Assembly: GCA_963771715.1 (NCBI GenBank)
Contig: CAVYUQ010000008.1
Span: 282,397 to 346,396 of the forward strand
From: JACVRW01 sp963771715
GTDB taxonomy: Bacteria; Actinomycetota; Thermoleophilia; Solirubrobacterales; Thermoleophilaceae
Reading direction: 5' to 3'
DNA: 64,000 nucleotides
The notes beneath the pieces are model-generated. The model was not told where the DNA came from. It made no database searches and worked only from the letters and a program-made list of their open reading frames with translations. Shown one piece after another: positions 35,470 through 42,901 of this stretch; position 1 is the first letter of the stretch, and every line of letters begins with the position of its first letter. The position numbers were made by a program, and so were the translations under genes.

Positions 35470-36762
35470 TCACGGGCGCATGCTCGCCGGGGATGGCAGC
35501 CGCGCGAGACGGCGCCGGTAGCCGTCCATCACCGCGCGCGGGAAGTCGGCGTGGGTCTGGGTGCGCAGGCGCGCCACGCGCTCGCGGTGATACGGGCTCG
35601 AGCGGTTCTCGTTGTGGCCGATCACGTCGCGCGTGCGGATGCCGTAGCGGCCCTGGAGCGCGCGGGTCAGGCGCAGCGAGGCGGCCAGCTGGCGGCGGTT
35701 CCCCATCACCTGCGCGTCGCTCTGGCCCACGTGCTCGATCCCGATCGCGGTCCAGTTCAGCCCGACCGTGTGCCGGCACATGATCGAGGTCGGCACGAGC
35801 CGGTAGATGGTCCCGTCGCGGTCGATCACGAAGTGCGAGCACACGCCCGGAAGCTCGTGCAGCTCCGGGTCGGGCTGGTTGCGCGAGAAGTAGTCGAACA
35901 CCGGCTGGAAGCTGCTCGTGACGGTGTAGTGCTCCACGATCACGTGCGGGTCGCGCAGCCGGAACTCGTGGATGCCGTAGTGGCGCTGCGCGTAGTCCGC
36001 CATGTCGGCCTTGCGCTCGTCTGTGAACGGGATCGGCTTCGGGACCTCGCGCGGCGGCGCGATCGCGCGGGCCACCGCGAGCACCGCCTTCGCGTGGCGG
36101 CGCACGCCCGCCTGCGGAAGCGAGCCGCCGGGCAGCTCGACCACGAAGGCGCTGTCGCCGGGGAAGCTGTGGTTCTGCCAGGAGACCGCGGTGCCGTGGT
36201 AGCGCGGCAGGCTCCTGCGCGGCAGGCCGCTGCGGGCGGAGTAGAGGCGCTCGATCACGGGGTCGCCGGTGCTCTTCACCACCATGCGCAGCGCCTGGTG
36301 GTACCAGAGCGTCACGCGCGGCTTCTCGCGCTCGATGAAGCGCTGCATCACCTGGGTCTCGGGCTCGGAGGCGGGGCCCGCGCCCGACTCGTACACGCCG
36401 TCCTGCGGCTGCCAGCGGTAGGGGAAGTTGCGGTTCAGGTCCACGCCGTTCGCGTTGTGGCGAGTGCCGGCCGCGGAGCCGTCCGGGTTGGCGTCGTCCA
36501 CGAGCCAGAGCGCCGTGCCGCGCGGCGGGTGGGCTGCCCGCAGCCGAGCGACGACCGCCCGGCCCGCCGGCTCGTTGCCGTGCACCTGCCCCACCACGAG
36601 CACCTTCACGCGCGCGCGAGGACTGCCCACGCGCAGCGCGCGGATCGGCCGGTCCTGTGCCGAGTGGCCGATCGTCTCCCAGCCGGCGGACTGGGCCGGG
36701 GCGGCCGGCGCGCTGGCCGCCGCGGCGGCGGCCATGCCTGCGAAGAATGCGGAGAGGAGCAC
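35470..36762 (-). CDS. Secreted fusion of M14 peptidase and peptidoglycan amidase
   Basis: A 430-residue exported protein with a signal peptide (about residues 1-24, Ala-rich). Domain 1 (about 25-235) is a zinc carboxypeptidase of family M14, MpaA-like: zinc ligands His61 and Glu64 (GQVHGNEPAG), His155 (LWYHQAL), the substrate-binding NPDG and LNRNFP segment, and the catalytic Glu209 (FVVELPGG). Domain 2 (about 270-425) is an Amidase_2/PGRP-type N-acetylmuramoyl-alanine amidase: His278 (VEHYT), His331, and IGHNE at about 382-386. The two activities would cut the stem peptide and the amide bond to muramic acid in the same wall fragment. The fusion is unusual. Confidence 0.87.
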   Translation of the reverse strand: MLLSAFFAGMAAAAAASAPAAPAQSAGWETIGHSAQDRPIRALRVGSPRARVKVLVVGQVHGNEPAGRAVVARLRAAHPPRGTALWLVDDANPDGSAAGTRHNANGVDLNRNFPYRWQPQDGVYESGAGPASEPETQVMQRFIEREKPRVTLWYHQALRMVVKSTGDPVIERLYSARSGLPRRSLPRYHGTAVSWQNHSFPGDSAFVVELPGGSLPQAGVRRHAKAVLAVARAIAPPREVPKPIPFTDERKADMADYAQRHYGIHEFRLRDPHVIVEHYTVTSSFQPVFDYFSRNQPDPELHELPGVCSHFVIDRDGTIYRLVPTSIMCRHTVGLNWTAIGIEHVGQSDAQVMGNRRQLAASLRLTRALQGRYGIRTRDVIGHNENRSSPYHRERVARLRTQTHADFPRAVMDGYRRRLARLPSPASMRP

Positions 36763-36802
36763 CCGCCTGAGTATGGCGGCGGCACGCTAGGGTCAGCCGT
36801 CC

Positions 36803-37648
36803 GTGATCACAGAGCTGGCCGAACGCGCCTCCGCGGGTGGGCGGATTGCAATCGACACGGAGTTCGTCTCAGAGCGCCGCTACCAGGCGCTGCTGTGTCT
36901 GGTGCAGGTGGCCGTGCCGGATCCGGACGCGGACGACGGCGTGCGCACCGAGGTGCTCGACCCGCTCGAGGGCGAGCTCGACTTCTCCCCCCTTGCCCGC
37001 GTGCTCGCGGACCCCGGCGTCGAGGTGCTGATGCACGCCGGCCGCCAGGACGTGGGGATCCTGCGCCGGAGCTGGGACACGGAGGTCACCAACGTCTTCG
37101 ACACGCAGGTGGCGGCGGGCTTCCTCGGGTTCGGCAACCAGGAGGGCTACGAGTCGCTGGTGCGCAAGGTCCTGAAGGTGAAGCTGAAGGGCAGCGAGGG
37201 CTTCACGAAGTGGGACCGCCGGCCACTGACGCCGCTGCAGCTCGAGTACGCGGGCGACGACGCGCGCCTGCTGCTCGCTCTCGGGGACGAGCTGGAGCGC
37301 CGCCTCGACGAGCGCGGCCGGCTCGAGTGGGCGCGCGAGGAGTCGCGCGCGCTCGAGGACGTGAACGACGAGCGCGACGCCGAGCGCTCCTACGACAGGC
37401 TGCCGCGCCTCAGCCGCCTGAGCGACGCCGCGCGCGCGGTCGCCCGCGAGCTCGTCGAGTGGCGCGAGCGGGAGGCCCGCGCCGCGGATCGCCCGCCCGG
37501 ATCCGTGCTCCCCGACCAGGCGCTCGTGGAGCTGGCGCGCCGCACGCCGCGCGACAAGAACGGCCTCGAGCAGATCCGCGGCCTGCCCCCGCAGACCCTC
37601 CACCGCCGCGGCGACGATCTGCTGGCCGCCATCGCCCGCGGGCCGTGA
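36803..37648 (+). CDS. rnd: Ribonuclease D, catalytic part
   Basis: A 3'-to-5' exoribonuclease of the DEDD family for tRNA and small-RNA ends. Exo I is AIDTEFVSERRYQALL (Asp, Glu), Exo II contains HAGRQDVGILRR, and Exo III is YAGDDARLLL. The first HRDC domain covers about residues 205-280 (LPDQALVELARRTP; LEQIRGLPPQTLHRRGDDL). At 281 residues it is about 90 shorter than usual because the second HRDC-like unit is read from the next frame at 37,645. It starts at a GTG, 40 bases from the divergent M14 gene. Confidence 0.9.
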   Translation: MITELAERASAGGRIAIDTEFVSERRYQALLCLVQVAVPDPDADDGVRTEVLDPLEGELDFSPLARVLADPGVEVLMHAGRQDVGILRRSWDTEVTNVFDTQVAAGFLGFGNQEGYESLVRKVLKVKLKGSEGFTKWDRRPLTPLQLEYAGDDARLLLALGDELERRLDERGRLEWAREESRALEDVNDERDAERSYDRLPRLSRLSDAARAVARELVEWREREARAADRPPGSVLPDQALVELARRTPRDKNGLEQIRGLPPQTLHRRGDDLLAAIARGP

Positions 37649-37959
37649 GCGGACGCCGCCCGGCGCCGCCGCCCGAGGCGTCCCCGCGCGACCCGGCCGA
37701 CGCCCCGCTCGTATCGCTCGCCCAGGCGCTGGTGCGCCACCGCTCGATGGAGGCGGGCGTGGCCGTCGAGCTGATCGCCACCCAGGCCGAGCTCGCCACC
37801 CTCGTCCACTCGGTGCGCCACGGCACGGACAGCGACCACGTGCGAGTGAGCCAGGGCTGGCGCCGCGAGCTGGTGGGCGACGAGCTGCGCGAGCTGGTGC
37901 AGGGCCGCCGGGCGCTGAGCGTGGACCCGGACGGCGGCCTGGTGGTGCGCGAGGCCTAG
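37645..37959 (+). CDS. C-terminal HRDC-like part of RNase D in a second frame
   Basis: A 104-residue reading from a GTG that overlaps the stop of rnd (GTGA). From about residue 25 it matches the last domain of RNase D proteins: LVSLAQALVRHRSMEAGVAVELIATQAELATLV, visible as SLAQALVRHR and VELIATQAELATLV, then GWRRELVGDELRELVQGRRALSVD. Joined in frame to rnd, the sum would be 385 residues, the normal length for RNase D, and one missing base near 37,640 would explain the split. Alternatively it is a coupled separate gene. I favour the frameshift. Confidence 0.7.
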   Translation: MSGRRPAPPPEASPRDPADAPLVSLAQALVRHRSMEAGVAVELIATQAELATLVHSVRHGTDSDHVRVSQGWRRELVGDELRELVQGRRALSVDPDGGLVVREA

Positions 37960-38924
37960 GCCGCAGCGTCCGGCAGGCTGAGGCCGGCCGGCAGCTCGCC
38001 GTCGTCGATCAGGCGGCGGATGTCGCCGCTTCGCTTCGGGCTCAGGTACACGTGGCGCTGGCCCACGCTCGGCTTCTGCTCGAGCAGCCCCGCCTCCAGC
38101 AGCGCCTCGCCCACCTCGTACGCCAGTGCGCGGTCGTGGCCGGCGAAGCCGCGCGCCACGTGGTCGAAGGCCGTGTGGTAGCCGCCCCACTTGCCCATGC
38201 CGTCGAGGCGCTGAAGGATGCGGCGGGCCACGCGGCGCACGGGGTCGGGGTCCTGGTGCGCGCGTGAGACCGCGCCGGCTGGCTCGAGGAGACGCAGGAC
38301 CTGGTCCTCGAGCGCCTCGACGGTCTCGTCGTCGAGCGGCGAGCCGCCGAGGCGGGTCACCGCCTCGGCCACCCGCAGCGGGTGCGTGGCGCCGATCGGC
38401 GCCCGCAGGTCCGCTGCGCCCTCGAGCACGTGGCCCGGCAGCAGGTGCGCCCGGGCGCGCAGCCGGTCGATCCGCCGCTCCTCGAACTCCGTGTTGAGGG
38501 CCTCGTGCGCGTACTCCGCGGCCTCCACGGGGTCGGCCGCCGGATAGGCGAGCAGGAGCATCCCGTCGAGGTCGCCGAGGAGAAGGCGCAGGTCGTCGCG
38601 CGAGCGGGGCGGCCCCGGCGAGGCGCCCTCGACCACGTGCTCCACCGCGGCAGCGGCCAGCGCGGCCGCGCGCTCCGCCACGGCGCCGGGGTCGGCGCGC
38701 AGCTCGGGCGCCACCGGGAGCGCCGCCAGCACCTCGCCCTCGGCGGCGGCCACGGCCACGGCGATCGGCGTCTCGTAGCCGGTCCGCGACTCGCCGAGCT
38801 CGCGGACGCCGCGCGCCAGCTCGGCATCGAGCAACCCGCGGAGCCGCGCAGACGAGTCGCGCGGGGCGTCCGCCCCGCCCGCGTCACCGAGCGCCCGCTC
38901 GAGCTCGCCGCCGGATGCAGCCAT
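37956..38924 (-). CDS. Unknown 322-residue protein
   Basis: I do not recognise this family. The protein is soluble, Ala/Leu/Glu/Arg-rich and mostly helical. The N-terminal part (VRELGESRTGYETPIAVAVAAAEGEVL) and the central part (LRLLLGDLDGMLLLAYPAADPVEAAEYAHEAL) are helical-bundle-like. The C-terminal 90 residues (KWGGYHTAFDHVARGFAGHDRALAYEVGEALL, then VYLSPKRSGDIRRLIDDG) look like a winged-helix DNA- or RNA-binding unit. The gene is convergent with rnd, overlapping by four bases. A role in nucleic-acid metabolism is only suggested by this. Confidence 0.7.
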   Translation of the reverse strand: MAASGGELERALGDAGGADAPRDSSARLRGLLDAELARGVRELGESRTGYETPIAVAVAAAEGEVLAALPVAPELRADPGAVAERAAALAAAAVEHVVEGASPGPPRSRDDLRLLLGDLDGMLLLAYPAADPVEAAEYAHEALNTEFEERRIDRLRARAHLLPGHVLEGAADLRAPIGATHPLRVAEAVTRLGGSPLDDETVEALEDQVLRLLEPAGAVSRAHQDPDPVRRVARRILQRLDGMGKWGGYHTAFDHVARGFAGHDRALAYEVGEALLEAGLLEQKPSVGQRHVYLSPKRSGDIRRLIDDGELPAGLSLPDAAA

Positions 38925-38981
38925 CCGGCCAGCCTACGCGGCGCTGCGTGAGGCACCCCCTCAGCGGGTACGTCGCAATAC

Positions 38982-39464
38982 GTGAACGAGAAGCTCCTCC
39001 GCATCTACCTTCAGGACCACCACGCGGGCTCCACCACGGGGCTCGAGCTCGCCCGGCGGCTCCACGGGAACAACAAGGGCAACGAGTACGGACAGCCGAT
39101 GGCGAAGATCGTCGACGAGATCGCCGCCGACCGGAAGGCGCTCGAGAGCATCATGGACGACCTCGGGTTCGGCGCGGACAAGATCAAGGACATCGGCGCA
39201 TGGGCGCTCGAGAAGGCGGGCCGCCTGAAGCTGAACGGGCAGATCACCGGCTACTCGCCGCTCAGCAGGGTGGTCGAGCTCGAGGGCCTGACGACGGGCA
39301 TCAGCGGCAAGATCGCCCTCTGGGTCTCGCTGCTCCAGATCGCACCCGAGGAGCCGCGGCTCGACGCCGCCCACCTCGAGCGCCTGCGCGAGCGCGGCGA
39401 GAGCCAGCGCGCGACCGTCGAGGAGCTGCGCGAGCGCGCCGCCCGAGAGGCGTTCTCGGGCTGA
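38982..39464 (+). CDS. Unknown 160-residue helical protein, ferritin-like candidate
   Basis: Starts MNEKLLRIYLQDHHAGSTTG, followed by LARRLHGNNKGNEYG, ADRKALESIMDDLGF, IKDIGAWALEKAGRLKLNG and SRVVELEGLTTGISGKIALW. The heptad pattern is that of a four-helix bundle, with Glu/His residues spaced as in ferritin-like proteins (DHHAGS; E near AADRKALE; ELEGLTTG). A metal site is therefore possible but not shown. It is followed by a strong terminator and is a single-gene unit. Confidence 0.72.
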   Translation: MNEKLLRIYLQDHHAGSTTGLELARRLHGNNKGNEYGQPMAKIVDEIAADRKALESIMDDLGFGADKIKDIGAWALEKAGRLKLNGQITGYSPLSRVVELEGLTTGISGKIALWVSLLQIAPEEPRLDAAHLERLRERGESQRATVEELRERAAREAFSG

Positions 39465-39474
39465 GCCCAGAACG

Positions 39475-39506
39475 CCGAGAGGGCGGCCGGTGGGCCGCCC
39501 TCTCGG
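39475..39506. terminator. Strong bidirectional terminator
   Basis: A perfect 14-base stem, CCGAGAGGGCGGCC paired with GGCCGCCCTCTCGG, with a four-base GGTG loop, lies between the convergent genes ending at 39,464 (plus) and 39,526 (minus). The stem is long enough to stop transcription from either side. Confidence 0.88.
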
Positions 39507-39525
39507 GTCGTCCTGTATCGGCGGT

Positions 39526-40248
39526 CTAGGCGGTGAGGCGGCGCAGCCACATGCCGGCCAGGCCGAGCAGCATGCCGATCGCTGCGAGCAGCACGAGCTC
39601 GAAGCCGGTGAACGGGAGCGCGCCGTCGAAGCTCTCCGGCGGCGTGTAGGTCACCTCTCCCCCGCCCTGGTTCAGCCCCTGGACGGACACCCACTCCGGG
39701 GCGGCTCCTGGCTCCGACTTGCCGGACTTGCGTCCGGACCGGTCGCGGCTCGGCCGTTCGTCGGTCACGCCGAGCACGACGCCCTCGTCGGCCGCCTGCT
39801 CGTCGCCGACCGGGGCGTTTGACGCGTCGCCCTGGCACCGGGCCGCCTGGCAGTGGGTGGCCCTGCGGGCGTTGGCACGAACCTGCCCGCGGCCACGGAT
39901 CTCGCCGGCCGCCGGCCGGCCGTGATGGCCGCCCGCGTGCCCCGGAGCAACGCTCGATCCTGGGTTGCTCCCAGCGGGAGCCTGCACGGCGGGTGCCTGA
40001 GCCTGCTTGCCGCCACCGTGCTGCCCCGTCGTCTTCGGCTTCGGCGCGGGGGCCTGCGCCTGCGGCGGGGGTCCTAGCTGCGCCTGCGGGGCCGGGCCGT
40101 TCCCCTGCGCCTGCGGGGGTGGCCCCGGATCGCTTTTCGGGGCGGCGAGCGCCACACCGGCCATGCCCATAAGGGCGATGCTGAGGGCCGCCGCGATCAG
40201 CTTCATGCTGCCCGGCCACCGTCCAGCTCGCCCCTCTGGTGGGTACAT
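39526..40248 (-). CDS. LPFTG cell-wall-anchored surface protein
   Basis: A 240-residue exported protein. The ATG at 40,248 is preceded by a good Shine-Dalgarno sequence (AAGGAG, seven bases away). The signal peptide is at about residues 15-36 (KLIAAALSIALMGMAGVALA), then comes a Pro/Gln/Ala-rich spacer with repeated PPPQAQ and APQAQ units (about 37-75). A middle domain has two cysteines (HCQAARCQGDA). The C-terminus has a sortase signal: LPFTG, a membrane helix (FELVLLAAIGMLLGLAGMWL) and RR. It should be covalently attached to the wall. No sortase is in this window. Confidence 0.82.
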   Translation of the reverse strand: MYPPEGRAGRWPGSMKLIAAALSIALMGMAGVALAAPKSDPGPPPQAQGNGPAPQAQLGPPPQAQAPAPKPKTTGQHGGGKQAQAPAVQAPAGSNPGSSVAPGHAGGHHGRPAAGEIRGRGQVRANARRATHCQAARCQGDASNAPVGDEQAADEGVVLGVTDERPSRDRSGRKSGKSEPGAAPEWVSVQGLNQGGGEVTYTPPESFDGALPFTGFELVLLAAIGMLLGLAGMWLRRLTA

Positions 40249-40431
40249 CCTGGTCTCCTTGTTGGGCCTCGGGGTCGTCCAAACCTGCAACTTCGAACCT
40301 GCGAACCAGCGCAATCTTGAACCTGGCTGCGGACGTTCCCGGGTGGGCCGCACCGCGGCTCGCGCGCTTGTGATATAGTTGCACGCGCAATCATCGCTCG
40401 CCCCGGAGCCCTCGAGGAGACACGACCAGCC
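40249..40431. promoter_or_regulatory. Divergent promoter region, LPFTG gene / dioxygenase gene
   Basis: This 183-base gap separates divergent genes and is AT-richer than its surroundings. On the plus strand TATAGT (40,374-40,379) could be the -10 box of the dioxygenase gene, about 50 bases before its ATG; no good -35 box stands 17 bases before it. GAGGAGA about 13 bases from the ATG may be the ribosome site. Short AACCTG-containing repeats (about 40,276-40,325) are of unknown meaning. Confidence 0.35.
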
Positions 40432-41361
40432 ATGAAGCTGAACGGCATCCACCACATCACGGCCATCACCGGCGACGCGCAGAGCAACGTCGACTTCTAC
40501 GTCGGCGTGCTCGGCCTCCGACTCGTGAAGAAGTCCGTGAACCAGGACGACCCGACCGTCTACCACCTCTTCTACGGCGACGAGCACGCCAAGCCGGGCC
40601 TCGACCTGACCTTCTTCGAATACCCCGGCGCCGCGCCCGGTCGCGCGGGCGACGGGATGGTCCACCGCGTCGTCTGGCGCGTGGGCTCCCCCGCGGCACT
40701 CGACTTCTGGAGCGAGCGGCTGGCCGGCGCAGGCATCGAGACCACGCGCGACGGCGACACCCTGCGCTTCGCCGATCCGGAGGGCCTCGATCACGAACTG
40801 CTCGTGGCCGACGTGACCGACGAGCCGCTGATCGCCGAGCACCCCGAGGTGCCGGCGGAGCACGCGCTCCAGGGCTTCCATGCCGCGCGCGCGTATGCGT
40901 CCGACCCCGAGCGCAGCCGCCGCCTGCTCGAGGAGGGCCTCGGCTTCCAGGCCTCGGGCGAGGGCTGGGAGGCGCGCGGCGACGATCGCGGCGGGCTCTA
41001 CCTCTACGACGCCCCGCCCGCCGAGCGCGGCATCCAGGGCGCCGGCACGGTGCACCACGTGGCGTGGAACTCGGCGGACGAGGACCACGAGGCCTGGCGC
41101 GATCGCGTGGCCCAGACCGGCGCACACCCGACGCAGGTGATCGACCGGCACTACTTCAAGTCGATCTACTTCCGCGAGCCGAGCGGCGTGCTGTTCGAGC
41201 TGGCCACCCCGAGCCCGGGCTTCACGATCGACGAGCCGCTCGAGACGCTCGGCGAGAAGCTCTCGATCCCGCCGCGGCTCGAGCCGCTCCGCGACCAGAT
41301 CGAGGACACCGTGCGGCCGCTCGAGAACCCGCGCACGGCCGCGCGCGCCGCTCGCCCATAG
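40432..41361 (+). CDS. Ring-cleaving dioxygenase of the VOC (glyoxalase) family
   Basis: A 309-residue protein with two tandem vicinal-oxygen-chelate repeats, like MhqO/CatE-type hydroquinone or catechol extradiol dioxygenases. Repeat 1: MKLNGIHHITAITGDAQ, VNQDDPTVYHLFYGDEH, PGLDLTFFEYPG. Repeat 2: GAGTVHHVAWNSADEDHEAW and FREPSGVLFELATPSPGF. His in HHIT, His in VHHVAW and Glu in LFELAT are the usual metal triad. It would cleave aromatic diols or quinone-related toxins. Expression may be from the promoter region directly upstream. Confidence 0.86.
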   Translation: MKLNGIHHITAITGDAQSNVDFYVGVLGLRLVKKSVNQDDPTVYHLFYGDEHAKPGLDLTFFEYPGAAPGRAGDGMVHRVVWRVGSPAALDFWSERLAGAGIETTRDGDTLRFADPEGLDHELLVADVTDEPLIAEHPEVPAEHALQGFHAARAYASDPERSRRLLEEGLGFQASGEGWEARGDDRGGLYLYDAPPAERGIQGAGTVHHVAWNSADEDHEAWRDRVAQTGAHPTQVIDRHYFKSIYFREPSGVLFELATPSPGFTIDEPLETLGEKLSIPPRLEPLRDQIEDTVRPLENPRTAARAARP

Positions 41362-41434
41362 GTTCAGGAGTTTTACCTTTGAGGGCGTCGGGTAATGCCC
41401 GAGGCGTCTACCACTGGCAGGGGGTGCCTCGGCA

Positions 41435-42886
41435 ATGCGTCGTCTCACGGTTCTCGGATCTCTCGTTCTAGCCGTCCTCGCGCTCAGCGCTCCGGCGGCA
41501 TTCGGCCAGGCGGCCACGTCGGGCGAGCACAGCGACAACATGGAGTTCGTCAAGAACCTCCCCTACGAGCTGCGCAACGGCGCGACCGAGATGGTGGGCA
41601 CCGACATCGAGTTCGTGCGCCTCGGCGGCCGCCAGTACGCGCTTGCGGGGTCGTACAAGAACGGGATGCAGATCGTGGACATCACGAACCCCCGAGAGGC
41701 GCGGATCGCGGCGGTCTACGACTGCGGCGTGACCCAGGGCGACGTCCAGGTCTTCCGCCAGGCCAGCAAGCCGGGCCGCGTGTTCGTGAGCTACGCGTCC
41801 GACACCTTCGGCGACGGCACCTCCACCTGCTACCAGGAGGCCGCCGCGCTCGGCTTCGACGTCCTGAAGTCGAATGGCCAGGGCCGCAACGGCAGCTTCA
41901 TCGCCGAGATCACCGACCCGCTCCATCCGAAGACCGTCTCCTTCGTCGAGGTGACGCAGGGCACGCACAACGGGACGATCCACCCGAGCGGCAACTACCT
42001 CTACAACTCGAACTCGGACCTGATCACCTCCTTCCAGCCCGCGATCGAGGTCTTCGACATCTCTAACTTCGCGGCGCCGACGAAGGTGAAGGAGCTCCCG
42101 CTGCCGACGCGCCCGGGCCTCGGCACCGAGTCGCACGACATCAGCTTCAAGAGCGACGGCACGCGCGCGTACTCGGCGGCGCTGTCGCAGGGCGTGGTTA
42201 TCAACACCGAGAACCCCGCCGACCCGACGATCATCTCGAGCTGGATGGACCCGGCGATCAACGTCTGGCACCAGATGGAGCCGTACACCACCACCGACGC
42301 GAGCGGGACTGAGCGCACCTTCCTGATCGCCGAGGACGAGGTGGCCGGCGCGGCCGGCGGACCGGTCTGCCCGAGCGGCGGCTTCCACGTCTATGACGCC
42401 ACGGGCGACCTGGAGAACGCGCCTGAGAAGGTCGGCTACTGGAACATCGACGACGTCGGCTTCTCCGGAGATGCGCAGGGCACGTGCACGGCGCACGTGT
42501 TCCGCATCCATCAGCGCGAGCAGGTGATGACGGCCGCGTTCTACAACGGCGGAGTGCGCGTGGTCGACCTCTCCGGTCTCACCGGAATCTCCGTGGGCGG
42601 CACCCAGGTCGTCGGCGAGGGCATGAAGGAGATCGGCTACTACCGGATGCCGGATGCCGACACGTGGTCCGCGAAGACGCCCCAGATCGACCGCAAGACG
42701 GGCGACTTCTACCTGTTCGGCAACGACATCAAGCGCGGCCTCGACATCTACCACTACTCGGGCGCCGGCAAGAAGCCGAAGAGCCGCGGCAAGTGGATGA
42801 ACGCCCAGGAGGCGCAGGTCGCGCTCGCGGGCAGGGCCACTCCGGGCGTGTCGGGCACGACCTACATCTGCCTGCTGGACGACTGA
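41435..42886 (+). CDS. Secreted LVIVD-repeat beta-propeller protein
   Basis: A 483-residue exported protein. A signal peptide (about 1-24: VLGSLVLAVLALSAPAAFG) is followed by blades of the LVIVD type: YALAGSYKNGMQIVDITNPREARI, SFIAEITDPLHPKTVSFVEV, IEVFDISNFAAPTKVKELPL, FYNGGVRVVDLSGL, each pairing a strand with a D[I/L]xxP-like turn. Cysteines at YDCGV, STCYQ, VCPSG and TYICLL may form disulfides. The function is unknown; similar proteins are common in soil actinobacteria. It lies 16 bases before an amidohydrolase gene and may be co-expressed. Confidence 0.82.
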   Translation: MRRLTVLGSLVLAVLALSAPAAFGQAATSGEHSDNMEFVKNLPYELRNGATEMVGTDIEFVRLGGRQYALAGSYKNGMQIVDITNPREARIAAVYDCGVTQGDVQVFRQASKPGRVFVSYASDTFGDGTSTCYQEAAALGFDVLKSNGQGRNGSFIAEITDPLHPKTVSFVEVTQGTHNGTIHPSGNYLYNSNSDLITSFQPAIEVFDISNFAAPTKVKELPLPTRPGLGTESHDISFKSDGTRAYSAALSQGVVINTENPADPTIISSWMDPAINVWHQMEPYTTTDASGTERTFLIAEDEVAGAAGGPVCPSGGFHVYDATGDLENAPEKVGYWNIDDVGFSGDAQGTCTAHVFRIHQREQVMTAAFYNGGVRVVDLSGLTGISVGGTQVVGEGMKEIGYYRMPDADTWSAKTPQIDRKTGDFYLFGNDIKRGLDIYHYSGAGKKPKSRGKWMNAQEAQVALAGRATPGVSGTTYICLLDD

Positions 42887-42901
42887 CCTAGGGTTCCGCC
42901 G

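Noticed and set aside
35551..37959. 802-codon plus-strand frame spanning the M14 gene and rnd
   Set aside because: Only its last 100 codons (from 37,645) are meaningful, as the C-terminal part of RNase D; the rest is a shadow of the minus-strand M14 gene and rnd.
40249..40431. Riboswitch in the divergent gap, suggested by repeated AACCTG motifs
   Set aside because: No conserved aptamer core could be recognised and the repeats are short.
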